NCBI GenBank assembly: GCA_038748365.1
Contig: JBCDIZ010000006.1
Span: 1 to 64,000, forward strand
Source of the DNA: Alterisphingorhabdus sp038748365
GTDB taxonomy: Bacteria > Pseudomonadota > Alphaproteobacteria > Sphingomonadales > Sphingomonadaceae
Direction: 5' to 3'
DNA length: 64,000 nucleotides
The stretch's first letter is position 1. Every line of letters starts with the position of its first letter. Below the pieces are notes generated by a model that saw only the letters and a list, made by a program, of their open reading frames with translations, was not told where the DNA came from and did not search any database. Of this stretch, positions 35,568-44,313 are shown one piece after another. Both the position numbers and the translations under genes were made by a program.

Positions 35568-37070
35568 CTATTCTTTGGAATATTTTTCCGTATCGGCGAA
35601 ATGGCGTACCAGAGCGATATGCAGATCGGTATCTTCCGCTGCACCGCTCAGATCGGCAATATTCTCCATCTCATCATCCGGGGTATGATAAATGCCGCGC
35701 AGGAATTTCTGCAGCAAATCCTCATCGGCAAAGGCACCGCCAATCATCAAAGCCGGAACGCCTTTGGCGGCCAATGCCCAACTATCCAGTCGTCGGATAT
35801 AGGCATTGGGTTCAAGCGACTTTTCGACCTCGCGGCCGAGACTGCGGCTGATCGCATCAATTTCGTCATCCAGATCGGTTTCGCCACGCCCTATAATCGC
35901 CACCGGGGCGCCACGCTTGGCGATTGTGGCGGTATCAATGTTCAGCGCGATAACAATATCCTCAAGCGGAAAGACCGGGTTGTCTGCATAATGAAAGGCG
36001 CCGAGCAGACCGCGTTCCTCAGCGGTAGTCCCCATAAAATAGATATCGCGGTCAAACGGCCCGAGCCGCCCCAATTCTTCGGCTATCTCCGTCAGCACCG
36101 CCAAACCCGAGGCATTGTCCTGAGCGCCATTGCAGATACGGTCCCCTTCTTCGAGCGGACGACATTCACTGCCGAAATGGTCCCAATGACCGAGCAGCAT
36201 CACCGCACCGGAGCCCGGCTTACTGCCCGGAAATTTGCCGATAATGTTATGGCTGGTGAAAGAACGCACCTCCATGCTTGCAGAGAGATTGGCGGTCAGA
36301 CCCATATCAAACCCGGCATAGACCGAAGAATTTTCCGCCGCTTTGCTTTCGGCTTCCAGATTGCTCTCGGTGCGTCGAAACAGGTCCCGGGCAAGGCCGG
36401 GGCGAATAATGCCATTAATGGTGGGCCTGTCATATGCGTTGCGCTCATAAGATCCTCGGCGAGCACGGCGTCTTACCGCCCGCCATGGGAAACCATCAGG
36501 TGCTACGGTCAACACGGCCACTGCACCAGCCTTGGTCAGCGCCTCGCGCCGCTGATCGCGTGATGGATAGTCTTCTGCATCTCGCGGGCTTTCGTAAAGC
36601 ATGAGAGCGATCTTGCCGTCGACATCGGCTTTGACAGTGTTGCTGGCATCGGTGCCATAGCCGACAAAAATCACCGGACCAGAAACCTTGGCTTCAGGGC
36701 GATCTGCGTTCAGAAATATGTCGTCATCATCGACATTGATCGCTCGGCCATTGCGCAGAAACCGCGCGTTGGTCTCTATCGGCTTGCGCTCAATCAGCGG
36801 AACAGGCTGATACCAAGGACTATCCGCATCATTGGTACCCGAGACCATGCCCGTTGCGGCCCATTGTTCCGCCAGATAGCGCAACGTCTTGGTCTCGCCG
36901 ATAGTCCCGGGATCACGACCGGCAAAGTCATCACTCGCCAGAATCGCGATATGCTCCAGAATGTCCTGCTCGGTCGTCGGGGCTGGCTCTTGCGCGACAG
37001 GTTGCGCATTAAGCGGAGCGGCAAATACCGTCAATACAGCAGAAATAATCCAAAATGCAGGCATTTTCAT
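35568..37070 (-). CDS. M28 family zinc metallopeptidase, secreted
   Basis: About 500 residues. A signal peptide (MKMPAFWIISAVLTVFAAPL, cleaved near NAQ) is followed by a PA-domain-like insert (residues about 130-230) and the peptidase core. Zinc-site text is LLGHWDHFG, QDNASGLAVLTEIAEELG, GTTAEERGLLGAFHYA and ALNIDTA. It should cleave N-terminal amino acids from peptides in the periplasm. The start at 37070 exposes the signal peptide; the ORF extends to 37121. Expressed alone, with the terminator at 35464-35493. Confidence 0.9.
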   Translation of the reverse strand: MKMPAFWIISAVLTVFAAPLNAQPVAQEPAPTTEQDILEHIAILASDDFAGRDPGTIGETKTLRYLAEQWAATGMVSGTNDADSPWYQPVPLIERKPIETNARFLRNGRAINVDDDDIFLNADRPEAKVSGPVIFVGYGTDASNTVKADVDGKIALMLYESPRDAEDYPSRDQRREALTKAGAVAVLTVAPDGFPWRAVRRRARRGSYERNAYDRPTINGIIRPGLARDLFRRTESNLEAESKAAENSSVYAGFDMGLTANLSASMEVRSFTSHNIIGKFPGSKPGSGAVMLLGHWDHFGSECRPLEEGDRICNGAQDNASGLAVLTEIAEELGRLGPFDRDIYFMGTTAEERGLLGAFHYADNPVFPLEDIVIALNIDTATIAKRGAPVAIIGRGETDLDDEIDAISRSLGREVEKSLEPNAYIRRLDSWALAAKGVPALMIGGAFADEDLLQKFLRGIYHTPDDEMENIADLSGAAEDTDLHIALVRHFADTEKYSKE

Positions 37071-37152
37071 ACCTGATCTGCTGACAATATTTCTGGCCTT
37101 TTGCAAGGTCCGCATGCGCAATCAGCAAGCGGAATGATTGCAATACTCTGGC

Positions 37153-37728
37153 TTAGCGCGCCAACTTGCTTGCCATACCGATAATGTCGTCGAGTGGATT
37201 GCCATCGCCATCAAGGTCAAGCATTGAGGCAATCCCGGCTGCAGAATTGCTACCGCCGCCGCCAAGCAGGCCACCGAGCAATCCACCAAGGCCGCCACCG
37301 CTTTGCTGCTGCGCCGGAGCCTCGCCCTGCTGATTAGACATATAGCCGGCAACCACCATCGCCAGCAGCGGCAGCATTTTCTTGAGGATCGACGAATCCA
37401 CGCCCGTCTGCTGCGAAGCATGGCTGGCGACCGAACGGCTGACATCTTTTGAGCCGAAAATCTGGCCGAGTACATTATTGCCCTGTTCAACCGGGGTCGG
37501 TTGCGGGCCAAGTACTGATTCCAGCAAGCCGCCACCGCCCAGCTGCGAGAGCACGCCACCCAGGCCATCTAAACCATTGGACTGTTGCTGCGTGGTCTTT
37601 TTGAAACCACCCAATATTGCCGGTAATAGCGCGCTGACCCCTGCATGGGCCACGGTTTTATCGACGCCGAGCTGCCCTGCGATATTATCAATGGCGCCGC
37701 TCTGCTGCAAAACATGTGCAATATTCAT
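37153..37728 (-). CDS. DUF937 family protein (first)
   Basis: About 191 residues. The N-terminal DUF937 region reads NIAHVLQQSGAIDNIAGQLG followed by VDKTVAHAGVSALLPAILGG, a helical repeat. A glycine-rich low-complexity stretch (GGGLGGLLGGLLGGGG) precedes the C-terminal motif LDLDGDGNPLDDIIGMASKL. No signal peptide. The function of the family is unknown; an ATG at 37728 with GGGAG upstream is used. A related but shorter protein with the same C-terminal motif is encoded at 38354-38719, with a DUF3597 gene between them. Confidence 0.85.
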   Translation of the reverse strand: MNIAHVLQQSGAIDNIAGQLGVDKTVAHAGVSALLPAILGGFKKTTQQQSNGLDGLGGVLSQLGGGGLLESVLGPQPTPVEQGNNVLGQIFGSKDVSRSVASHASQQTGVDSSILKKMLPLLAMVVAGYMSNQQGEAPAQQQSGGGLGGLLGGLLGGGGSNSAAGIASMLDLDGDGNPLDDIIGMASKLAR

Positions 37729-37897
37729 GGTGATTCTCCCCATCCGAAATTTGGCCGCAAGGTAGCGCTTTTTTACGCGTGCTGGCCAAGGAATAACGGC
37801 GCTTGAAGAGATTTTACAAAGCCGTCATCGATTTGACTCTTTCCTGACCCAAGCTTGTGGCAAACATCTATTTTGGGATTCTATCAGGGAGGATTTT

Positions 37898-38284
37898 ATG
37901 GGTATTTTTTCATCAATCAAAAACGCGATCTGGGGCTCTGACGAAGAGGAAAAGAAACCAGAAGCGAAGCCGCAGGAAGGCGTCATCACCGCAGCAGCGG
38001 CCGCTGCTGCTGCAGCCGCTGCGACGGCACAGGATAGCGTTGATATTGTTGAGCGTCTGGACGCCAAGTCTGGTGCGGATGCATTGAACTGGCGCACCTC
38101 GATCGTCGATCTGATGAAGCTGGTGGGTCTCGATCCCAGCTATGCCAATCGCAAGGAGCTGGCGCAGGAAATGGGCCGCACCGATTATGAAGGGTCAGCG
38201 GAAGACAATATCTGGCTGCACAAACAGGTGCTGAAGAAGCTGGCTGAAAATGGCGGTAAGGTTCCAGCCGATTTGCTAGACTGA
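37898..38284 (+). CDS. DUF3597 family protein
   Basis: A 128-residue protein beginning MGIFSSIKNAIWGSDEEE, with an acidic-basic linker and a run of about a dozen alanines (residues 30-42), then the DUF3597 domain SVDIVERLDAKSGADALNWR ... LVGLDPSYANRKELAQEMG and WLHKQVLKKLAENGGKVPA. The alanine run uses GCA, GCG, GCC and GCT codons, so it is selected at the protein level and not a simple DNA slippage tract. A strong GGGAGGATTTT box precedes the ATG. The fold is known in this family but not the function. Confidence 0.9.
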   Translation: MGIFSSIKNAIWGSDEEEKKPEAKPQEGVITAAAAAAAAAAATAQDSVDIVERLDAKSGADALNWRTSIVDLMKLVGLDPSYANRKELAQEMGRTDYEGSAEDNIWLHKQVLKKLAENGGKVPADLLD

Positions 38285-38306
38285 GCCTGAAGCATTCTCA
38301 ATAACG

Positions 38307-38336
38307 AAAAAGCCCGCCAGATGGCGGGCTTTTTTG
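38307..38336. terminator. Bidirectional terminator
   Basis: AGCCCGCCAGATGGCGGGCT is a near-perfect hairpin flanked by AAAA and TTTTTT. It lies between the convergent DUF3597 gene and second DUF937 gene and should stop transcription from both. Confidence 0.92.
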
Positions 38337-38353
38337 TGGTGTCTAACGGGCGC

Positions 38354-38719
38354 TTATTTCTTGCCGAAAAAGCTGCTCGCCATATTGGCAAGGTCATCAA
38401 GCGGGCTGCCGTCACCATCCTGATCAAGAAAACCACTAATCTTACCCATCAGGCCTTCATTGCTGTTCAGCAGATCGGAAATCTGACCGAGGCCGCCCTC
38501 GCCGCCGAGCTGGCTGAGAATATTGGTCAGTGACCCTGTGTCGAGGCTGGTCTGCTCAGAAGCCAGTGTCACCGTATCGCCCGGCTCTGAATGGGTCTTG
38601 CTGAGCGCTGCAACGCCTTTTTCCACCAAGCCGGGATCCATGCCCAGTTTCTCAGCGATTTCACCGATACTGTCTGCGCCAACAGGAATACTCTTTAACA
38701 AACCGTCCAAACCGCTCAT
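38354..38719 (-). CDS. DUF937 family protein (second)
   Basis: About 121 residues. It opens SGLDGLLKSIPVGADSIGEI and continues AEKLGMDPGLVEKGVAAL, a helical segment parallel to the start of the DUF937 protein at 37153. It ends ISGFLDQDGDGSPLDDLANM and then ASSFFGKK, sharing DGDGxPLDDxxxMAS with its paralogue. AGGAG stands 7 bases before the ATG at 38719; the ATG at 38722 is too close to it. Role unknown. Confidence 0.82.
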   Translation of the reverse strand: MSGLDGLLKSIPVGADSIGEIAEKLGMDPGLVEKGVAALSKTHSEPGDTVTLASEQTSLDTGSLTNILSQLGGEGGLGQISDLLNSNEGLMGKISGFLDQDGDGSPLDDLANMASSFFGKK

Positions 38720-38753
38720 CATCTATCTCCTATATAATTGTGAATTATGTCTA

Positions 38754-40349
38754 TCAGGCTGCCTTAGGCGCGGCCTGACGGACACCTTCATCGACATCGC
38801 TCTCAAACTGCGCGAAATTCTCGACAAACAGGCTGACCAGATGCTGCGCCATCGCGTCATAAGCATCAGGGTCGGTCCAGGTGGTGCGCGGATCAAGAAT
38901 GGTGGTATCCACACCTGCAACCGCGGTCGGCACCGCAAAGCCGAAATTCGGGTCGATACGGAAGTCGGCATTATTGAGACTGCCATCCAGCGCGGCGTTG
39001 AGCAGTGCGCGGGTTGCCTTGATCGGCATACGGTGCCCTTCGCCATATTTGCCGCCAGTCCAGCCGGTATTGACCAGCCAACAGGTGACACCACCCTTGG
39101 CGATGCGCTCCTTCAGAAGATTGCCATAGACAGATGGATGCCGCGGCATAAATGGTGCGCCGAAACAGGTGGAGAAAGTCGCTTCCGGTTCGGTAACGCC
39201 AATCTCTGTTCCGGCCACCTTGGCGGTATAGCCGGAAAGGAAGTGGTACATCGCCTGATCGGGCGTAAGACGTGCAATCGGAGGCAGAACACCAAAGGCA
39301 TCAGCGGTCAGCATGATGATATTTTTCGGCACCGGCCCCATATTTTTTTCCGACGTGTTGGGGATAAAATCGATCGGATAGGCGCCGCGGGTGTTTTCCG
39401 CCTTGCTGTTATCGTCAAAATCCAGTTCGCGGGTTTCCGAGTCCATCACCACATTTTCCAGCACCGTGCCGAAACGCTGGGTGGTGGCATAGATTTCCGG
39501 TTCAGCCTCAGGGTCGAGGCGGATCATCTTGGCATAGCAGCCACCTTCAAAATTAAAGACCGCGGTATCAGACCAACCATGTTCATCATCCCCAATCAGC
39601 GTGCGGCTGGCATCAGCGCTGAGCGTCGTCTTGCCGGTGCCCGACAGGCCGAAGAAGATCGCGGTATCGCCCTTGGATCCGATATTGGCCGAACAGTGCA
39701 TCGGCATGATGCCATCTTTGGGCAACAGATAGTTGAGCAGACCAAAGACAGATTTCTTCATCTCGCCAGCATATTTTGTGCCACCAATCAGGATCAGCTT
39801 TTCCGACAGATTGACCGCGATCACCGTCTCGCTGCGGGTGCCATGACGCTCGGGATCAGCGCGGAAGCTGGGCAGATCGATAATGGTATAATCAGCGGTG
39901 AAGCCAGCCAGCTCTTCGCCTGTCGGGCGGACCAGCATGGTGCGGATAAACAGGTTGTGCCAGGCAAGCTCGTTAACCACCTGCACATTGACGCGATGCT
40001 CAGGCTGTGAACCGCCGTAAAGTTGCTGCACAAACAGCGTGTCCTTCTCGCCCAATGCTGCAAAAAAATCCTGCTTAAGTGCAGCAAAATGTTCGGGCGT
40101 CATCGATGCGTTGGTCTTGCCCCACCAGACGGTGTTCTCGGTCTCTGCATCGCGAACAATAAATTTGTCTTTTGCAGAGCGGCCTGTGTGTGCGCCCGTT
40201 TCTACCAAAAGCGCACCATGACGAGTCAGCTGCCCTTCTTCACGCCGGAGTGATTCTTCTACCAAAGCCGCCGTTTCATAATTCCAGTGCAGTTGCGCTT
40301 TGGTATTAACTGTCTGGTTTGAAACGGTGATTTCAGCATTCTGGGTCAT
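38754..40349 (-). CDS. pckA: Phosphoenolpyruvate carboxykinase (ATP)
   Basis: A 531-residue enzyme that turns oxaloacetate into phosphoenolpyruvate, the entry to gluconeogenesis. Landmarks are RSAKDKFIVRD, the substrate site GEMKKSVFGLLNYLLPKDGI, the kinase-1a loop FGLSGTGKTTLSADASR, GDDEHGWSD, and NTGWTGGKYGEGHRM. The start at 40349 (MTQNAEI) has GGGAAT upstream; the frame remains open for 133 codons farther up, but these are non-coding in character and overlap the start of chvI on the other strand. In rhizobia pckA is under ChvI control and is divergent from chvI-chvG as here. Confidence 0.97.
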   Translation of the reverse strand: MTQNAEITVSNQTVNTKAQLHWNYETAALVEESLRREEGQLTRHGALLVETGAHTGRSAKDKFIVRDAETENTVWWGKTNASMTPEHFAALKQDFFAALGEKDTLFVQQLYGGSQPEHRVNVQVVNELAWHNLFIRTMLVRPTGEELAGFTADYTIIDLPSFRADPERHGTRSETVIAVNLSEKLILIGGTKYAGEMKKSVFGLLNYLLPKDGIMPMHCSANIGSKGDTAIFFGLSGTGKTTLSADASRTLIGDDEHGWSDTAVFNFEGGCYAKMIRLDPEAEPEIYATTQRFGTVLENVVMDSETRELDFDDNSKAENTRGAYPIDFIPNTSEKNMGPVPKNIIMLTADAFGVLPPIARLTPDQAMYHFLSGYTAKVAGTEIGVTEPEATFSTCFGAPFMPRHPSVYGNLLKERIAKGGVTCWLVNTGWTGGKYGEGHRMPIKATRALLNAALDGSLNNADFRIDPNFGFAVPTAVAGVDTTILDPRTTWTDPDAYDAMAQHLVSLFVENFAQFESDVDEGVRQAAPKAA

Positions 40350-40413
40350 GGAGATTCCCTTGATTTTCGGTAATGACGATGGTGTCGAGAATGGATCGAC
40401 AAAATGTCCATTT

Positions 40414-40442
40414 CGCATAGATGCAGAAACAGCGAAGGTCAA
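40414..40442 (-). promoter_or_regulatory. Predicted pckA promoter
   Basis: On the minus strand TTGACC (40437-40442) and TATGCG (40414-40419) are 17 bases apart, a good match to the housekeeping sigma-70 pattern of alphaproteobacteria. The leader to the ATG at 40349 would be about 58 bases. Confidence 0.45.
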
Positions 40443-40577
40443 AGCAGACAATGTAACTATTGCGCCAGATGCAGCCATCGCCGCGGCAGACGGCAGTGCA
40501 TATGCTTTACAAGCCAATGCGGTCATGCGATTGGCGCGATAAGTGATAGTAATGGGCGCTGAAAGCAGAGTATATCC

Positions 40578-41288
40578 GTGACGACAATTGCCCTGGTCGA
40601 TGATGACCGCAACATTCTGACATCGGTGTCGATCGCGCTTCAGGCTGAGGGTTATACCACCCGGCTGTACAATAGTGGGCAGGCGGCACTGGATGCCCTG
40701 CTTGAAAACCCGGCGGACCTTGGCATTTTCGATATCAAAATGCCGCAAATGGATGGTCTCGAATTACTACGCCGGGTGCGGGAAAAGCTGACCATGCCGG
40801 TCATTTTCCTGACCTCCAAGGATGATGAGCTAGATGAAGCGCTTGGGCTAGCGATGGGCGCCGATGATTATATCGCCAAGCCGTTTTCGCAGCGGCTGTT
40901 GATCGCACGGATCAAAGCGATATTGCGCCGCACCGAGTTAATTGCGGCAAGCGCAGACAGCGAAGAAGAAGCTGTTGCCGCAGAACCGATTGTGCGCGGC
41001 AATCTGGAGCTTGATCCGGCACGGCATAGTGTCCGCTGGAAAGGCGAGCGGGTAACACTGACGGTAACCGAGTTCCTGATATTGGAGACACTCGCCAATC
41101 GCCCTGGCGTCGTCAAAAGCCGCAATCAGCTTATGGATGCAGCCTATCAGGATGATGTCTATGTCGATGACCGCACCATCGACAGCCATATCAAAAGACT
41201 GCGGCGCAAGTTTCGCGAGGTTGACGACAGCTTCGCGGCGATAGATACCCTGTACGGTGCTGGATACCGTTTCTTCGAAGACGCCTGA
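40578..41288 (+). CDS. chvI: Response regulator ChvI
   Basis: A 236-residue OmpR-type regulator. The receiver has IALVDDDRNILTS, phospho-acceptor Asp52 in GIFDIKMPQMDG, and IAKPFSQRLL. The winged-helix DNA-binding domain carries VTEFLILETLANRPGVVKSRNQLMDAAY and DDRTIDSHIKRLRRKFR. ChvI acts with ChvG in sensing acid and envelope conditions and, in rhizobia, regulates exopolysaccharide and central metabolism. The start is GTG at 40578. The end overlaps chvG. Confidence 0.94.
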   Translation: MTTIALVDDDRNILTSVSIALQAEGYTTRLYNSGQAALDALLENPADLGIFDIKMPQMDGLELLRRVREKLTMPVIFLTSKDDELDEALGLAMGADDYIAKPFSQRLLIARIKAILRRTELIAASADSEEEAVAAEPIVRGNLELDPARHSVRWKGERVTLTVTEFLILETLANRPGVVKSRNQLMDAAYQDDVYVDDRTIDSHIKRLRRKFREVDDSFAAIDTLYGAGYRFFEDA

Positions 41289-42891
41289 GAGCGACAGCTT
41301 CCCCATCGTTGAAGATGAGGCAGAGCTATTCTGGACTGCGCGCTTGTCTCTGCGGGCGCGTATTCTTGCGGTCAATGTCTTTGCCATAGCCGTGCTGGCG
41401 GGCGGGTTCTTCTATCTCGACAATTACCGCAATACGCTCCTGATCTCGCGTCAGGCCGACGATGAGCGTCAGGTGGCTGCTGCAGTCCGCGCTTATGATC
41501 TGGTGCCTGAGGCGATGCGCGCTGATCTGCTGACCGAAATTGCCCAGCTCAACGGCTTTCGTGTTCGGGTTTATGGCGAAAATGGCATAAAATTAATCGA
41601 TACCTTTTCGTTTAACGAGCCAACCTATGAGTTGCGTGATCCTGACAAAGAACCATGGAAACGCCATGTTGCGCGTTTCCTTGACCGCAGCGTTGATACC
41701 ATCGTCCGCGCACCACGCCGTGAACGCTTTGTCGAGCCGGACAATGATATTTTGTCCGCATGGGAAGAAGCAAGTCTGGCAGCAGAAACTGCTGAACCGG
41801 TAACACGCGCACGCTATGCCCCTGACCGCACCTTCATGCTGAGCGCGGCAGCCAAAGCCCCGCAAAGCGGACATGTCATGCTGATTACCCGCAATGCCCG
41901 GACCATTACCGCGATTGTGCGGGATCAGAGGCTAGCGCTGGGTATCATTATCGCCTGTGTGCTGATCGTCTCGGTGCTGCTGTCACTTTTCCTTGCCCGC
42001 ACTATCGTCAAACCCCTGACCCTGCTCGCCAGCGCCGCCAATCGTGTGCGGCTGGGCCGCGAACGCGATGTTGAAGTTCCGCGATTGCCCGAGCGTGGCG
42101 ATGAAATCGGCCAGTTGGCGCGCGCGCTTTCGGATATGACTGAGGCGTTGCGCAAACGCATTGATGCCACCGAGAGCTTCGCCGCCGATGTCAGCCATGA
42201 GATCAAAAACCCCCTCGCGTCTTTGCGTTCGGCACTGGAGGGGCTGGAGCGGGTGAAAGACCCCAAGCTGCGCAAGCAGTTGCACGATATTGCCTGTTCC
42301 GATGTGCTGCGGCTTGACCGGCTGATCACCGATATCTCCGAAGCTTCCCGCGTTGACGCGCAACTGGCGCGCACACGCTTTGAACCGATCGACATGGGCG
42401 AGGTAATCGATCAACTGCTCAAGACACGTGAAGAGCGCGATCTCAACCATGGCCGTGAGATTGCGTTTGCCCGCCCGCGCAAAGGTGTCGCTGTCGTGAT
42501 GGGAGAAGGCACAAGACTGGCGCGCGTGATCGACAATCTGCTCGACAATGCGGTGTCTTTCTCGCCGGAAAAAGGGCTGGTCGAGATTGTTGCGACCCGT
42601 GACCGTAATCAGGTGATCATCCGCATCATGGACAATGGCCCGGGCGTTCCGGAATCTCAGCGAGAAGCCATCTTCCGACGTTTTCACAGCTATCGTGATG
42701 AAGGTGAAGCCTTTGGCCAGCATAGTGGCCTCGGCCTCGCAATCGCCCGCTCGATCATCGAAGGGCATGAGGGACAGCTGATCGCCACTGATCGTCCGGA
42801 TGGCGCGCGCGGAGCCCATTTTTGTATCAGCTTACCTGCAATATTTGCACAAAAACCGATAATCGGCTCAGGACTAAAGGATGAGCCATGA
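41257..42891 (+). CDS. chvG: Sensor histidine kinase ChvG
   Basis: A 544-residue inner-membrane kinase. Two transmembrane segments (about residues 33-52 and 230-250) bracket a periplasmic sensing domain. A HAMP region follows (RTIVKPLTLLASAANRVRLG), then the H-box FAADVSHEIKNPLASLR with the phospho-His near residue 314, and the ATPase boxes NLLDNAVSFS, DNGPGVPES and HSGLGLAIARSIIEGH. Its GTG start lies 32 bases inside chvI, and its 3' end overlaps the hprK start, so the three genes are translationally linked. Sensing domain ligand is not evident from the sequence. Confidence 0.94.
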   Translation: MLDTVSSKTPESDSFPIVEDEAELFWTARLSLRARILAVNVFAIAVLAGGFFYLDNYRNTLLISRQADDERQVAAAVRAYDLVPEAMRADLLTEIAQLNGFRVRVYGENGIKLIDTFSFNEPTYELRDPDKEPWKRHVARFLDRSVDTIVRAPRRERFVEPDNDILSAWEEASLAAETAEPVTRARYAPDRTFMLSAAAKAPQSGHVMLITRNARTITAIVRDQRLALGIIIACVLIVSVLLSLFLARTIVKPLTLLASAANRVRLGRERDVEVPRLPERGDEIGQLARALSDMTEALRKRIDATESFAADVSHEIKNPLASLRSALEGLERVKDPKLRKQLHDIACSDVLRLDRLITDISEASRVDAQLARTRFEPIDMGEVIDQLLKTREERDLNHGREIAFARPRKGVAVVMGEGTRLARVIDNLLDNAVSFSPEKGLVEIVATRDRNQVIIRIMDNGPGVPESQREAIFRRFHSYRDEGEAFGQHSGLGLAIARSIIEGHEGQLIATDRPDGARGAHFCISLPAIFAQKPIIGSGLKDEP

Positions 42892-43318
42892 GACGCAGAT
42901 ATACCCTGCTAGTTGTGTAGCCAGCCCTGCGAAACAAGCAGTTTTGATTACGGGACCCTCTGGCATTGGCAAGTCCTCATTATGCCTTTTGCTGATCGAC
43001 CGCGGCTACACTTTGGTTAGCGATGACCAGACAATGCTGCAAATCGCCGATAATGGCCTGCAAGCCAGTGCTGCGCCGAACATTGCGGGTATGATGGAGA
43101 TCCGTAATCTGGGGATCATCCCTATTCCGCATATGGCTGAGAGGGCAGCCGTCTCATTACATATACGGCTAGACCCAAAAGCGCCGCGTTTCATAGACTC
43201 ACCCGACAGCCAAAACCTTCTCGGCCACAGCATTCCCAGCTTTGCCATCTGGCCTGATCTGGCAACGGCGCCACTCAAGGTCGAATATGCATTGCGACTC
43301 TATGGCAAAAAGGATTAG
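42881..43318 (+). CDS. hprK: HPr kinase/phosphorylase, short alphaproteobacterial form
   Basis: A 145-residue protein consisting only of the catalytic C-terminal part of HprK. The Walker A is LITGPSGIGKSSL (residues 24-32) and the following GMMEIRNLGIIPI matches the family signature near the substrate site. The N-terminal domain of Gram-positive HprK (about 130 residues) is absent, as in other alphaproteobacteria. It phosphorylates and dephosphorylates the regulatory Ser of HPr (Ser48 of the ptsH product at 44754). The ATG overlaps the end of chvG by 11 bases. Confidence 0.92.
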   Translation: MSHETQIYPASCVASPAKQAVLITGPSGIGKSSLCLLLIDRGYTLVSDDQTMLQIADNGLQASAAPNIAGMMEIRNLGIIPIPHMAERAAVSLHIRLDPKAPRFIDSPDSQNLLGHSIPSFAIWPDLATAPLKVEYALRLYGKKD

Positions 43319-43329
43319 GCAGATCGATA

Positions 43330-44265
43330 ATGGACCAAACAGCCTCTCCAGAAAGTCCGCACACGCCAGTGCAGATCATGCTGATCACCGGCATGTCTGG
43401 CGCGGGCAAAACGACTGCGCTAAAAACGCTGGAAGATATGAGCTGGGAAATGATCGACAATTTCCCGATCCGGCTTTTGGGACGGCTTTTGGCGACGCCA
43501 TTGGGCGCAGGGCAGGAAGCGGGGTCGGGTCGGATCGCGATTGGCTTTGACACCCGCACGCGTGGCTTCAACCCAAATTCTATCATCGAGTCGATCAAGA
43601 AACTTACCGAAAGTGGCGACTATATCGTCACCACGCTGTTTCTTGACTGCACTGATCACGAACTGGAACGCCGCTATAATGAGACGCGTCGGCCGCATCC
43701 CATGGCGCTTGACCGGCCTGCGGCTAGCGGGATTCAGGAAGAGCGTGAATTGCTGGCACCATTACGGAGATGGGCAGATCAGGTTATCGACACGTCGATG
43801 CTCAACAGCAATGCGCTCAGCAATCATATGCGCGAACGTTTCCCCAATGAAGTCATTTCCGGCAGCGTTATTACCATATCCAGCTTCGGTTTTGCCCGCG
43901 GGATGCCACCTGTTGCCGATCTGGTTTTTGATATGCGCTTTCTCAACAATCCACATTGGATAGAGGGACTGCGCGAACAGACGGGGCAAGACGCACTAGT
44001 AGGTGATTATATCACCCAGGACCCGCATTTTGCTGAGGCCTATGGTCGTATATTGGACCTGCTGCTGATGCTGCTGCCGCGCTATATCGCACAGGGTAAA
44101 GCCTATGTGCATATCGCCTTTGGCTGTACCGGAGGGAGACACCGTTCGGTCTATACTGCGGAGCGCATTGCCGGGGGCTTGCGCGAGGCAGGTTTTTCCC
44201 CCAGTGTCATCCATCGCAATCTGACATCAAGGCCGATTGATGCGCTGGAGAAAAATACGGGGTAA
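43330..44265 (+). CDS. rapZ: RapZ nucleotide-binding protein (RNase adapter family)
   Basis: A 311-residue P-loop protein of the YvcJ/RapZ family. The Walker A is GMSGAGKTTALKTLEDM (residue 21 on), with MIDNFPIRLL, and the C-terminal RNA-binding region YVHIAFGCTGGRHRSVYTAE. In E. coli it guides a regulatory RNA to RNase E and controls GlmS. That pathway has not been shown in this order, so the local function is inferred only from membership. Its place next to hprK and ptsH is the conserved one. Confidence 0.93.
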   Translation: MDQTASPESPHTPVQIMLITGMSGAGKTTALKTLEDMSWEMIDNFPIRLLGRLLATPLGAGQEAGSGRIAIGFDTRTRGFNPNSIIESIKKLTESGDYIVTTLFLDCTDHELERRYNETRRPHPMALDRPAASGIQEERELLAPLRRWADQVIDTSMLNSNALSNHMRERFPNEVISGSVITISSFGFARGMPPVADLVFDMRFLNNPHWIEGLREQTGQDALVGDYITQDPHFAEAYGRILDLLLMLLPRYIAQGKAYVHIAFGCTGGRHRSVYTAERIAGGLREAGFSPSVIHRNLTSRPIDALEKNTG

Positions 44266-44313
44266 CGCCATGGCATTATTCTACACCATCCCCAAAAATG
44301 ATTGTCTGCCAAT

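Noticed and set aside
35547..36563. A 338-codon open frame opposite the M28 peptidase gene
   Set aside because: Shadow of the peptidase; no start with a ribosome binding site and no domain.
38523..40010. A 495-codon open frame on the plus strand opposite pckA
   Set aside because: It lies entirely opposite pckA and the second DUF937 gene, has no recognisable domain and shows the composition of a reverse-strand shadow of a highly coding GC-rich gene.
40350..40748. A 133-codon N-terminal extension of pckA
   Set aside because: The family starts at MTQNAEI; the extension overlaps the chvI start on the other strand and lacks conserved text.
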